From: UBA1672 sp050633285
GTDB lineage: Bacteria > Pseudomonadota > Alphaproteobacteria > Micavibrionales > Micavibrionaceae
Assembly (NCBI GenBank): GCA_050633285.1
Contig: JBOEGG010000002.1
Coordinates: 310,001-374,000, forward strand
Direction: 5' to 3'
DNA length: 64,000 bases
The notes beneath the pieces are model-generated. The model ran no database searches. It had not been told where the DNA came from and saw only the letters and a list, made by a program, of their open reading frames with translations. Positions 16,924 through 25,750 of this stretch are shown piece after piece. Positions within the stretch are counted from its first letter, which is position 1. Every line of letters begins with the position of its first letter. The position numbers were made by a program, and so were the translations under genes.

Positions 16924-17709
16924 ATGCAAGGTGCACTCGAAGTCTTCTTGGCAAGCAATATACTGGCCTTTATGTTGACCTTTGCGCGTGTGGGTACGGC
17001 AATGATGATTATGCCCGGTGTTGGTGATTCATTTGTACCTGAACGTATCAGGCTATACATGGCAGTGGGGCTGTCATTCGTACTCTTCCCATTGTTATTG
17101 CCATATATGCCAAGCCCTGTTCCCGCAGTACATTATTTGACGATGTTGATTGGAATGGAGGTGCTTGTTGGTTTGTTTATTGGCTCAATTGCTCGTATCT
17201 TTATGGGGGCAATGGATACGGCCGGCATGATTATTTCAACACAAGCAGGCCTGTCAAATGCCCAAGTATTTAATCCGTCCTTATCGTCTCAAGGCTCAAT
17301 CATGGGGGCTTTTTTATCTGTAACAGGCGTTGTTGTACTGTTCTCCGTGAACTTACATCACCTCCTTATTATGGCCGTTGTTGAGAGTTATGAATTTTTT
17401 CCACTGGGGAAGTTACCAAGCGCGGGCTCTATGGCGGAAATGATTTCTAAGACTGTAACGGCAAGCTTTATGGTTGGTGTAAAGCTTGCATCCCCGTTCA
17501 TTGTTATGACACTTATCATGTATGTCGCTATGGGCGTTCTTTCACGCCTTATGCCACAAGTGCAGGTGTTTATGATCGCATTACCTTTGCAGATATGGAT
17601 GTCACTTATACTGCTTACTTTGGTGCTTACCGCTATTTTCTATCACTGGCTTGGACATTTTGAAGAGGGCATGGTGTATTTCCTTTCAAATGTAAACTCG
17701 CAAAATTAA
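16924..17709 (+). CDS. fliR: Flagellar export gate protein FliR
   Basis: Membrane subunit of the export pore (261 residues, about six helices). Signatures include FARVGTAMMIMPGVGDSFVP, RIRLYMAVGLSFVLFPLLLP, EVLVGLFIGSIARIFMGAMD and MIISTQAGLSNAQVFNPSLS, the last being near-diagnostic. The C-terminal RLMPQVQVFMIALPLQIWM is also conserved. It is packed between fliQ and flhB in the canonical order. Confidence 0.96.
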   Translation: MQGALEVFLASNILAFMLTFARVGTAMMIMPGVGDSFVPERIRLYMAVGLSFVLFPLLLPYMPSPVPAVHYLTMLIGMEVLVGLFIGSIARIFMGAMDTAGMIISTQAGLSNAQVFNPSLSSQGSIMGAFLSVTGVVVLFSVNLHHLLIMAVVESYEFFPLGKLPSAGSMAEMISKTVTASFMVGVKLASPFIVMTLIMYVAMGVLSRLMPQVQVFMIALPLQIWMSLILLTLVLTAIFYHWLGHFEEGMVYFLSNVNSQN

Positions 17710-17733
17710 GGGAATAGAGAGTATAATACCCAA

Positions 17734-18807
17734 ATGGCAGATGATAATACCGACGATTCAGAAAAAACCGAAGACCCCACCCCCAAAAAGCTGCAGGAGG
17801 CAAGGAAACGTGGGCAAATTGCGCTGTCGCGTGAAGTGAATAATTGGGGAATGCTCTGTGCTGCGACACTTTTACTTGTTGCTTTTGCCACACCAATGAT
17901 GTCGCAATTAAAAGATATGATGCGTACATATATCGAAAATGCGCATGCAATGCCATCTATGCCGGGCGGTCTTGGATCCCTTTTAGGGGGCGGGCTAATG
18001 CAGGCTTTTAAGATATTATTCGTTCCTTTTCTATTCCTGATCGCTGCGGCATTCTTTTCTCCGTTCTTGCAAGTTGGGCCTCTTTTCGCTCCTGAGGTTA
18101 TAAAACCTGATTTTAGTAAAGTGTCGATTATCAAAGGGATCGGGCGCTTGTTCTCTTTAAGGTCAGTTGTCGAATTCTTAAAAGGTATCTTTAAAATCAG
18201 TATTGTAGGCTTGGTGGCCTTCATAATTGTGTACCCATACTTTGATAAGTTTGAGCATTTAATTGATTTACCGATCTCTGCCATGATGGAGGAGTTACGC
18301 ATACTTGTCGTAAAAATGATGATCGGTGTATTGATTGTTATGTTCGTAATCGCCGGAATTGATCTGGTGTATCAGCGTTATGAATATAATAAAAAAATGA
18401 GAATGAGCCGTCAGGAAATCAAAGACGAATATAAACAAAGTGAAGGTGACCCACAGGTTAAGGGACGTTTACGGCAATTGCGGGCAGAACGCGCACAGCA
18501 ACGCATGATGCAATCTGTGCCTGAAGCTGATGTGATTATCACAAACCCGACGCACTTCTCAATTGCATTGAAATATAACCCTGATGAGATGCCTGCACCT
18601 ATTGTTGTTGCCAAAGGGGTCGATGATGTCGCGATGCGTATTCGCGAACTTGCCAAGGAAAATGATATTGTACTATATGAGAATAAGCCACTGGCTCGTG
18701 CTCTGTTCGATGTTGTTGAGATAGGAGAAATGATCCCGTCTGAGCACTTTAAAGCAGTCGCAGAAATTATTTCCTACGTTTTCAAACTCAAAGGGAAATT
18801 GAATTAG
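17734..18807 (+). CDS. flhB: Flagellar export switch protein FlhB
   Basis: Export-gate protein that switches substrate specificity after self-cleavage. The 357-residue protein starts with the TEDPTPKKLQEARKRGQI signature, has four membrane helices (within about 30-210), the linker RMSRQEIKDEYKQSEGDPQV, and the cleavage motif NPTH (residues 271-274) in a normal FlhB C-domain ending VFKLKGKLN. The intact NPTH contrasts with the NPTH-less homologue at 12459-12824. It ends the fliQ-fliR-flhB unit. Confidence 0.96.
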   Translation: MADDNTDDSEKTEDPTPKKLQEARKRGQIALSREVNNWGMLCAATLLLVAFATPMMSQLKDMMRTYIENAHAMPSMPGGLGSLLGGGLMQAFKILFVPFLFLIAAAFFSPFLQVGPLFAPEVIKPDFSKVSIIKGIGRLFSLRSVVEFLKGIFKISIVGLVAFIIVYPYFDKFEHLIDLPISAMMEELRILVVKMMIGVLIVMFVIAGIDLVYQRYEYNKKMRMSRQEIKDEYKQSEGDPQVKGRLRQLRAERAQQRMMQSVPEADVIITNPTHFSIALKYNPDEMPAPIVVAKGVDDVAMRIRELAKENDIVLYENKPLARALFDVVEIGEMIPSEHFKAVAEIISYVFKLKGKLN

Positions 18808-18809
18808 AG

Positions 18810-19049
18810 CTATTCAGTTTTATCAAATTCCGCAAGATCTTTAAGCTCCTGACGAAGTTTTGCCTTACGGATACGCTTTTTCAAAAGACGTTCTTCTTTA
18901 TCTCCGCCACGACGAATGGCAAGCAACGATAAAACAGGTGGGACAGCAAGTAATAGCGCCATATAACGTTCCGCGCCATATGCCTCGGAGAATAAAAATA
19001 TTGCAAGAATGATAAGTGCAACATTCGCTAGAACAGTTAAAACGTGCAT
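18810..19049 (-). CDS. Small membrane protein, unknown
   Basis: The 79-residue protein has two membrane helices (MHVLTVLANVALIILAIFLF and ERYMALLLAVPPVLSLLAI) and a highly basic C-terminal tail (EERLLKKRIRKAKLRQELKD). The start at 19049 is chosen because GGTGGG lies about seven bases upstream; an in-frame ATG at 19082 would add eleven Cys/Gly-rich residues. It is convergent with flhB (two bases between stops). Genes of this type often sit beside flhB and cckA in alphaproteobacteria; no function is known to me. Confidence 0.7.
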   Translation of the reverse strand: MHVLTVLANVALIILAIFLFSEAYGAERYMALLLAVPPVLSLLAIRRGGDKEERLLKKRIRKAKLRQELKDLAEFDKTE

Positions 19050-19178
19050 GATGCACCCACCTTTTATACATCCCTTTAACATTCGCTTATCCTCTCAAAT
19101 TCCTGTTCGCTTTTTACAATCATACCATGTTATAAATGGAGCGCAACTTTTCAAAAGATGACAATTTAGGGGGCTCTT

Positions 19179-20879
19179 ATGCAACGTTCTTTTCTTGCGC
19201 TTATGTTCGTAACATCATTATCTTCATTTCCTGCACTGGCCAAGGATGTTTCCGCGCAAAGTGAAATCACGAAAGCAATAGTTTATAGCGATCGTGCGAC
19301 ATTGACGCGCCGCGCCGTGGTGGAAATTCCCGCAGGTGCTCATAATCTTGTGTTCTCAGGGGTGCCGGTAAATATATACACTGACTCTTTACGTGTTGAG
19401 GGTAATGCAAAAGTCGAAGTTATCTTCGGGGCACTGTCTCATAAGCGTGAATCTTTTCAAGATTACGTTGCGCCCCGCGAAAAAGAACTCAATCAAAAAC
19501 TTGTAACTTTGCAGGATCAAAGAAAAGTCTTTAATGCAGATAAGCAGGCGTTAAGAGCAGGGCAGGAATTTTTAAAAAACATCGGTAAACAGGCAACCTT
19601 GCGTACGAATGAGGATGTCGCCGAAATTAATTTAAAGCCTGAGAGCTGGGCCGCGGCTGCGGATAGTTTGACATCTAAAATGTCGCAAAATCTAAAAGCT
19701 TCATTGGAATTAGATGTCAAAACACGTGATGTAAATAAACAAATTCAGCAAGTGCAAAATGAGCTACGTGAACTACGTACAGGACATAAACAAAGCTATA
19801 GCGTGACAATCCCGTATGAGGCCGATAAGCCAACAACCCTAACAGTGGATCTAAGTTATCAGCAAACAAATGTCGGTTGGCAGCCAACATATGATGCGCG
19901 TTTAGATACGAAAAGCGGCGACATGGATCTTGTGCAATATGGCTCTGTTTGGCAAAAAACCGGCGAAGATTGGACAGATATCGCCTTAACTCTTTCGACC
20001 GCGCAACCAAGTAGAGGCACAGACTTACCTGATTTGTACACAAACTGGGTGAATATTATTAAACCAATGCCCATGCGTAAAAAGGGCATGGTTATGAGCA
20101 TGTCTGCTCCAGCTGCTGAGGCTGGGGTCTCTGCGGCATATATCGATGCAATTGAGCAACAAAACGAAATGGATTTAGAGGAAGCGATGCATGACAGTGC
20201 AATACCTGTTCCAATCGAAACAAAGACAAGATCGGCACAAATTAATGCGGATGGTTATGTTGGCGAATATATCATTAAAGGGCCATCAACGGTAAAATCT
20301 AACGGAGAGCAAGCAAAGCTTTTGGTCGGTAACTTTGAAACAGACAGTGCAATGCAGGTTCAAATAAAGCCGCAAATAGGACATGAAGCTTATCTAGTTG
20401 TGAATACAACATTGAAGGGAGAAGCGCCAATACTCCCCGGTCAGGTAAGCCTGTTCCGTGATGGAGCGTTTATCGGTAAAGGGCACCTGCCCATGCTACG
20501 TCCGGGTGATATGGAGGGGCTGGGCTTTGGTGTCGACGATAATGTTACTATATCTCGAAACACCTTAAAAGATGAGCGTAGTGAAGCAGGAATTATATCA
20601 AAAGAGGTTACCTTAGAGCGTCACTATGTAACAGAAATCCAAAATCTGCATAAAACAGGGGTTGAGATTGCCATTCTCGAAACCGTTCCGGTATCACAAG
20701 ATCAACGTATTAATATTGAATTCCTAGCTGAGAAAACAACGGCAGGGTATGAAAAAGATGTTGATGATGTAAAGGGGCTCACGCGCTGGACTCAAACACT
20801 AAAACCTAAAGAGAAATCTAAAATTAATTTAGGGTGGAAAGTAACCTGGCCAAAAGGTGAAAATATCTCTGGTTTATAA
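19179..20879 (+). CDS. DUF4139 (mucoidy-inhibitor MuiA-like) secreted protein
   Basis: The 566-residue protein has a signal peptide (1-21, FPALA). The N-terminal DUF4140-like part (SEITKAIVYSDRATLTRRAV) is followed by a coiled coil (about 85-205) and a large beta-rich DUF4139 domain (about 210-560: TVDLSYQQTNVGWQPTYDAR, LTLSTAQPSRG and the C-terminal WTQTLKPKEKSKINLGWKVT). The family is secreted and linked to exopolysaccharide phenotypes, but its biochemistry is unknown. It stands alone between flhB and cckA, and the ribosome site (AGGGGG) is fair. Confidence 0.85.
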   Translation: MQRSFLALMFVTSLSSFPALAKDVSAQSEITKAIVYSDRATLTRRAVVEIPAGAHNLVFSGVPVNIYTDSLRVEGNAKVEVIFGALSHKRESFQDYVAPREKELNQKLVTLQDQRKVFNADKQALRAGQEFLKNIGKQATLRTNEDVAEINLKPESWAAAADSLTSKMSQNLKASLELDVKTRDVNKQIQQVQNELRELRTGHKQSYSVTIPYEADKPTTLTVDLSYQQTNVGWQPTYDARLDTKSGDMDLVQYGSVWQKTGEDWTDIALTLSTAQPSRGTDLPDLYTNWVNIIKPMPMRKKGMVMSMSAPAAEAGVSAAYIDAIEQQNEMDLEEAMHDSAIPVPIETKTRSAQINADGYVGEYIIKGPSTVKSNGEQAKLLVGNFETDSAMQVQIKPQIGHEAYLVVNTTLKGEAPILPGQVSLFRDGAFIGKGHLPMLRPGDMEGLGFGVDDNVTISRNTLKDERSEAGIISKEVTLERHYVTEIQNLHKTGVEIAILETVPVSQDQRINIEFLAEKTTAGYEKDVDDVKGLTRWTQTLKPKEKSKINLGWKVTWPKGENISGL

Positions 20880-20958
20880 AGGCTGCTCACACCTCCTAGC
20901 AGTGTATAAATGATGGCTGTGCCACTGTCCCTATTGCTTTTAGGGTGGTGGCTGTGCC

Positions 20959-23478
20959 ATGATTTCGATCATGAAAACAGATTATTCCGAATTTATAGAA
21001 CGTCATCATACCCGTAAATCACAGTCGTCAAATATGACAACGCGTAAGACATTAAGCTTAACTGTCATCGTATCGATCACAACGCTTTATTCTGTGCTTA
21101 TGGTTTTTGTGGTGCATATGGCACATATAGATCAGTCGACGATAGTGATCTCTATTCTTGTATTCATTACTGCGACTTTGGTGGCCTTTGCCGCAAGCCG
21201 AGCACAAAGTTTACAAGCAAAACAGGAAAAAGAACTTGTCCTCTTAAAAGAAGTGCTGGAAGGAAGCCGCGGTGGGCGCCTGATAACAGATAGCGCGGAT
21301 AACACACTTTATTATAATCTGCGTTTGGCGGAGATATGCCCGCGTGATGCAGGTGAGCTAACCTATAAGGGGTTGGTCGACATGTTCTCGGAAAATGATA
21401 AAGCCGCTGTCTTATTTAATACTTTATCAGATCAGGCACATAGAGGCTTAACAGATTCAATAGAGCTATATTGTCAAAAGCAGGATTACGAAGGGTGGTA
21501 TCACGTCACCGCACAACCTGTGGCCGGACATGCCGGTTTTATACACTGGCGTATTGATAATGTGACGGATAAATATACTGCTGATCGTGCCATACGCGAA
21601 GAGCGTGAGAAGCTTATTGATTTCACAGATAACGCGCCTGTTGGGTTCTTTGCGTTAGACGAAAACGGACATTTCATTTTTGCAAATGCGACTTTTGCCC
21701 GTTGGCTTGGGGTGGATTTGAATACGCTGCTCGATGGATCGGCTATACATACTTACCTTGTTACACCTCCTGAAAACACTGCTCCATATGACATTACTGA
21801 AGATGGTGGTGAAAAGCAGATTATTGATATTGAAATGAAAGGGGCAGGCGGTAATACGTTTTTTGCTTCTGTAAACCAAAGTATTATGCATCAGCCGGAT
21901 GGCACGGTTAGAACACGCGCGGTGGTTCATGACCTGACAACAGAGCAGGAAATGCGCATGGCGTTAAAAGCATCGGAAGAGCGCTTTAAACGTTTCTACG
22001 AAGAAGCACCACTCGGAATCGTTCTTGTTAATAAAGACGGCGTGGTTGAAGATTGTAACAGTCAATTTGCCCGTATGGTCGGAAAACAGCCCGAAGATTT
22101 GGAAAGGAAACACTTCAAGCTTCTTATCGGCGATGAAGAACGCGACGCGGTGCTTTCTGCGCTTGAGAAAATGGAATATGGCGCGCATATGGCTGAATCT
22201 ATGGAAGTGTCCCTCTATAAAAATGGCAGCGATGATCTAATCATGGCGCAACTTCATGCACGTCGTTTTAGCGAAGGCGGAAGTATTGTCCTGCACTTCA
22301 TCGATATTAATGAAAAGAAATCACTGGAACAGCAGTTCGTTCAATCACAAAAAATGCAGGCTGTTGGCCAACTCGCCGGTGGTATTGCGCATGACTTTAA
22401 TAACCTTCTAACGGCTATTATCGGGTTTTGTGACTTGCTACTTCTGCGTCATAAAGCAGGCGATCCGTCTTTTGGCGATATTATGCAGATTAAACAAAAC
22501 TCAAATCGTGCGGCAAATCTCGTGCGCCAATTGCTCGCTTTCTCGCGTCAGCAAACCTTGCGTCAACGTGTGCACGATATCACTGATATCCTGACAGAGC
22601 TTTCGCACCTGATGCGTCGCTTGATTGGCGCGAATATCGAACTGGATATGATCCATGGCTCTGACCTTGGCCTTGTGAAAGTCGATGAAGGACAGATGGA
22701 GCAAGTGTTAATTAATCTTGCTGTAAATGCGCGTGATGCCATGAATGGGGGCGGAAAACTAACCATTACGACTGAAAACTTTACCAATCGTAAAGCGCGT
22801 GAAGTCATGCAAGAAGAAATGCCTCCCGGACATTGGATTATGACGAAAGTAACCGATACAGGCTGTGGTATTTCTAAAGAAAATATGAGCCGAATTTTAG
22901 AGCCGTTCTTTACGACAAAAGCTGTCGGGGAGGGCACTGGTCTCGGCCTTGCAACTGTATACGGTATTATTCGCCAAAGTGGTGGTTTCCTTGATATTGA
23001 AAGTGAAATGGGCGTTGGTACAACATTCATCATATATTTGCCACGCTCTAATGAAATCAATGAAGAGCAGGAAAAAGAGCAAACGGTTAAAGCCGTTGAA
23101 AAGGATCTTACCGGCTCTGAATGTATTATGCTTGTAGAAGATGAGGATGCAGTTCGTACCTTCTCACAACGCGCTCTTGTTAACAAAGGGTACGATGTGT
23201 TATCTGCCGAAAATGGTGATGCCGCACTGGAGTTATTTGAGCAAAAAGACCAAAAGGAAATAGACCTCCTTATTACTGATGTGGTTATGCCGGGTATGGA
23301 TGGCCCAACATTGGCACAACGGATTCGCCAAAGCAGCCCTGAACTTAAAATAATTTTTGTCTCCGGTTATACTGAAGATAAATTAAAAGATTATATGGGT
23401 GATAATACATATTTCTTGCCAAAGCCTTTCACACTCAAGGTTTTGGCAGAAAAAGTAAAAGACGTTCTTTCTGAATAA
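20959..23478 (+). CDS. cckA: Cell-cycle hybrid histidine kinase CckA
   Basis: Kinase/phosphatase at the head of the CckA-ChpT-CtrA relay. The 839-residue protein has two membrane helices (about 30-52 and 60-80), PAS-type sensor regions (about 85-455), a HisKA domain with GQLAGGIAHDFNNLLTAIIG (His478), an HATPase domain (NLAVNARDAMNGGG; DTGCGIS; GEGTGLGLATVYGI) and a C-terminal receiver with Asp774 (LLITDVVMPGMDGP). The text around the His box is typical of CckA, and proximity to flhB supports it. The start may be 20959 or 20971; neither has a clear ribosome site. A second CckA-like kinase lies at 29537. Confidence 0.9.
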   Translation: MISIMKTDYSEFIERHHTRKSQSSNMTTRKTLSLTVIVSITTLYSVLMVFVVHMAHIDQSTIVISILVFITATLVAFAASRAQSLQAKQEKELVLLKEVLEGSRGGRLITDSADNTLYYNLRLAEICPRDAGELTYKGLVDMFSENDKAAVLFNTLSDQAHRGLTDSIELYCQKQDYEGWYHVTAQPVAGHAGFIHWRIDNVTDKYTADRAIREEREKLIDFTDNAPVGFFALDENGHFIFANATFARWLGVDLNTLLDGSAIHTYLVTPPENTAPYDITEDGGEKQIIDIEMKGAGGNTFFASVNQSIMHQPDGTVRTRAVVHDLTTEQEMRMALKASEERFKRFYEEAPLGIVLVNKDGVVEDCNSQFARMVGKQPEDLERKHFKLLIGDEERDAVLSALEKMEYGAHMAESMEVSLYKNGSDDLIMAQLHARRFSEGGSIVLHFIDINEKKSLEQQFVQSQKMQAVGQLAGGIAHDFNNLLTAIIGFCDLLLLRHKAGDPSFGDIMQIKQNSNRAANLVRQLLAFSRQQTLRQRVHDITDILTELSHLMRRLIGANIELDMIHGSDLGLVKVDEGQMEQVLINLAVNARDAMNGGGKLTITTENFTNRKAREVMQEEMPPGHWIMTKVTDTGCGISKENMSRILEPFFTTKAVGEGTGLGLATVYGIIRQSGGFLDIESEMGVGTTFIIYLPRSNEINEEQEKEQTVKAVEKDLTGSECIMLVEDEDAVRTFSQRALVNKGYDVLSAENGDAALELFEQKDQKEIDLLITDVVMPGMDGPTLAQRIRQSSPELKIIFVSGYTEDKLKDYMGDNTYFLPKPFTLKVLAEKVKDVLSE

Positions 23479-23488
23479 TCACTCTTTC

Positions 23489-23503
23489 GTTCTTTTTTTG
23501 TTC
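23489..23503 (+). promoter_or_regulatory. LexA (SOS) box upstream of recA
   Basis: GTTC at 23489-23492, seven T's, then GTTC at 23500-23503 exactly match the alphaproteobacterial LexA operator GTTC-N7-GTTC. A TTGACA -35 element lies at 23511-23516, eight bases downstream, so LexA would block polymerase. The -10 (CATTCT at 23534-23539, 17-base spacing) is weak. The site is 113 bases before the recA ATG. Confidence 0.85.
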
Positions 23504-23545
23504 TTTTGTATTGACATGAAAACAAAAGTGGAACATTCTCGTGTG

Positions 23546-23574
23546 TATAAGGTACGTGTGTGGGGTACCTTATA
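23546..23574 (+). promoter_or_regulatory. 10-bp perfect inverted repeat in the recA leader
   Basis: TATAAGGTAC (23546-23555) and GTACCTTATA (23565-23574) are perfect reverse complements around a GTGTGTGGG loop. It lies downstream of the SOS promoter and 42 bases before the recA ATG, so in mRNA it would form a stable hairpin, or in DNA an operator. There is no T-run, so it is not a terminator. Confidence 0.75.
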
Positions 23575-23615
23575 TTTGCACAGAACGTTGAACTATGCGA
23601 AAACAGGAGAGAATT

Positions 23616-24725
23616 ATGAGTGTAACACCATTGCGCCAAGCAAATAAGGATCAGGATATGACACAGAACACCGCCGAAAAACAAAAGGCTCTTGATGCCG
23701 CCCTATCTCAAATTGAACGCGCCTTTGGTAAAGGCTCTATTATGAAATTGAATGATGGCCAAAACCCGATAGAGGTTGAGGCTGTTTCTACGGGTTCTTT
23801 GGGCTTGGATATTGGCCTAGGTATCGGCGGATTACCGCGTGGGCGTATTATTGAAGTGTACGGACCGGAAAGCTCCGGTAAGACAACATTGGCACTTCAT
23901 GTTATCGCAGAAGCACAGAAGCTGGGCGGAACATGTGCCATTGTAGATGCGGAACACGCACTTGACCCTGCATATGCGAAAAAATTGGGTGTCGATGTTG
24001 ATAATCTTCTTATTTCACAACCTGATGCCGGTGAACAAGCTCTTGAAATTACAGATACGCTTGTGCGCTCCGGCGCATTGGATGTTCTGGTCGTCGACTC
24101 CGTTGCTGCGCTTGTTCCTCGCGCGGAATTAGAAGGCGATATGGGTGATAGTCATATGGGCTTACAAGCACGCTTAATGTCACAGGCTTTGCGTAAATTG
24201 ACTGGCTCTATTTCTAGGTCTCGTACGATTGTTATCTTTATTAACCAAATTCGTATGAAAATTGGTGTGATGTTCGGTTCTCCCGAAACAACAACAGGCG
24301 GTAATGCGTTGAAATTCTACGCCTCTGTTCGTTTGGATATTCGCCGTATCGGTGCGATTAAGAACAAAGATGAAATTGTTGGTAACCAAACGCGCGTAAA
24401 AGTGGTTAAGAACAAAATGGCACCACCATTTAGACAAGTTGAGTTCGACATAATGTATGGCGAAGGAATTTCTAAGCTTGGTGAATTAATTGATTTAGGC
24501 GTTGCTGCAAACTTGGTTGATAAGGCGGGCTCTTGGTTCTCCTATGATGGACAACGTGTGGGACAGGGGCGTGAGAATGTAAAAAAATTCTTACGTGAAA
24601 ACCCTGAAATTGCCGAAAAGTTAGAGCATGAAATACGCGCAAATGCAGGCTTGATTGCAGATGATATGCTTGGTGGCTCAGAAGCGGCGGCAAATGACGC
24701 TGAAGATGAAGGTAAAGAAGGTTAA
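23616..24725 (+). CDS. recA: Recombinase RecA
   Basis: Homologous recombination and SOS co-protease. The 369-residue protein has the Walker A GPESSGKTTLALHVIAEAQK, the Walker B LVVDSVAALVP, the L2/MAW region and FINQIRMKIGVMFGSPETTT, and the acidic tail of alphaproteobacterial RecA. The start at 23616 is fixed by AGGAG seven bases upstream; an ATG at 23595 has no such site. Expression is predicted to be LexA-controlled from the box at 23489. A terminator follows at 24755. Confidence 0.98.
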   Translation: MSVTPLRQANKDQDMTQNTAEKQKALDAALSQIERAFGKGSIMKLNDGQNPIEVEAVSTGSLGLDIGLGIGGLPRGRIIEVYGPESSGKTTLALHVIAEAQKLGGTCAIVDAEHALDPAYAKKLGVDVDNLLISQPDAGEQALEITDTLVRSGALDVLVVDSVAALVPRAELEGDMGDSHMGLQARLMSQALRKLTGSISRSRTIVIFINQIRMKIGVMFGSPETTTGGNALKFYASVRLDIRRIGAIKNKDEIVGNQTRVKVVKNKMAPPFRQVEFDIMYGEGISKLGELIDLGVAANLVDKAGSWFSYDGQRVGQGRENVKKFLRENPEIAEKLEHEIRANAGLIADDMLGGSEAAANDAEDEGKEG

Positions 24726-24754
24726 CCTTCCAAATAAATAGAATATGAATGAAT

Positions 24755-24792
24755 AAAAGCGACGACAGGTAAACTCCTTTGGTCGCTTTTTA
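24755..24792 (+). terminator. Terminator between recA and smpB
   Basis: A 9-base stem AAAAGCGAC (24755-24763) and GTCGCTTTT (24782-24790) ends in a T-rich stretch. The 18-base loop contains a short inner AGG/CCT pair. Because the stem is flanked by A's on the left and T's on the right, it could work in both directions and also end smpB transcription. Confidence 0.75.
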
Positions 24793-24834
24793 TAATCAGA
24801 GGACAAGTTTATTACGCAGAACCAAGATCAGGGC

Positions 24835-25329
24835 CTAATCACGTGTTTTTAGCAAGCGTTGTTTTTGTTTGCCCCAGTCACGTTTTTTCTCTGTCTCGCG
24901 TTTATCATGAGCCTTTTTACCTTTCGCCAAAGATATCTCTAACTTAACACGCCCGTTTTTATCAAAATAAATTCTATTCGCGACAATGGTCATACCTTCA
25001 CGAGAAACACAGCCCATAATCTTATTAATCTCGCGCTTATGGAGTAAAAGTTTGCGTGGGCGTGTCGGGTTATGCTGTAAATGCTCGCCCGCTTGCGAAT
25101 AAACGGCAATATTGGCATTGAATATCCAAATGTCACCATCTTTCGGCCCAACATAAGATTCCTTAATACTACATTGGCTAAGGCGCAGGGATTTTACTTC
25201 CGTTCCTTTTAACATGATGCCGGCTTCAAAACTATCCTGTAGCTCATAATCAAAGCGCGCCTTGCGGTTGTCGGCCACGGTCTGGTCGGTTGAAATCATG
25301 CCTGATTTGTTAATTTTTTTCTTTGCCAT
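24835..25329 (-). CDS. smpB: SsrA-binding protein SmpB
   Basis: Partner of tmRNA in ribosome rescue. The 164-residue protein has NRKARFDYELQDSFEAGIML near the start, the LKGTEVKSLR motif, SYVGPKDGDIWIFNANIAVY and the basic C-terminal tail KRETEKKRDWGKQKQRLLKT, which inserts in the mRNA channel. The length is normal. It lies eleven bases after the ACT-domain gene, last in a dapA-ACT-smpB unit. Confidence 0.96.
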   Translation of the reverse strand: MAKKKINKSGMISTDQTVADNRKARFDYELQDSFEAGIMLKGTEVKSLRLSQCSIKESYVGPKDGDIWIFNANIAVYSQAGEHLQHNPTRPRKLLLHKREINKIMGCVSREGMTIVANRIYFDKNGRVKLEISLAKGKKAHDKRETEKKRDWGKQKQRLLKTRD

Positions 25330-25340
25330 GAATCTAATGA

Positions 25341-25739
25341 CTATTCTTGTTTAATGTTATTTAAAATATGCATCGCATCATTTGCACGTTCTTCTGGAAC
25401 AAACAGATGGTCATGAAAATGCGCAGAAACCGGATTGACACTAATACCAGCTTTAGCAAGGTGAGTAGTAATCGCAGCGAGAAATCCCACTGCCTCCAGA
25501 GAAGAGTGTACATTTAAAGTTATCATGCGTGACATATAATGATAATTAAGCCCTTCGTCATCTGCTTTCTCTTTCTTTAATATGAGTGCAGTGCCCTCAT
25601 TCTCTTTAAAAAGAAGAATTGGATCGTATGTAAGTGCATCAGCAAAAGAGAGCGCAGAAGAGTGAAACACAAAGGCGGAGGAATGAAGAACAGGTTCCAT
25701 TGTTCTCAAAAGTACATTTAGATCAACTTCACCATGCAT
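25341..25739 (-). CDS. ACT-domain protein (COG3602-like)
   Basis: The 132-residue protein resembles the tandem-ACT family of small regulators: YDPILLFKENEGTALILKKE, then SRMITLNVHSSLEAVGFLAA and LAKAGISVNPVSAHFHDHLF, the last being the typical ACT ligand-binding strand. The ligand is unknown. It is eleven bases downstream of dapA, which makes amino-acid sensing plausible but unproven. There is no DNA-binding or catalytic domain. Confidence 0.75.
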   Translation of the reverse strand: MHGEVDLNVLLRTMEPVLHSSAFVFHSSALSFADALTYDPILLFKENEGTALILKKEKADDEGLNYHYMSRMITLNVHSSLEAVGFLAAITTHLAKAGISVNPVSAHFHDHLFVPEERANDAMHILNNIKQE

Positions 25740-25750
25740 GTTCTTTTACC

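Noticed and set aside
17706..18302. 198-codon open frame antisense to flhB
   Set aside because: Fully covered by a strongly conserved gene and without a start signal.
22563..23186. 207-codon open frame antisense to cckA
   Set aside because: It lies wholly within the conserved kinase core and shows no motif or ribosome site.
23583..23596. GAAC-GTT-GAAC next to recA as a second LexA box
   Set aside because: The spacer is three bases; alphaproteobacterial LexA sites need seven.
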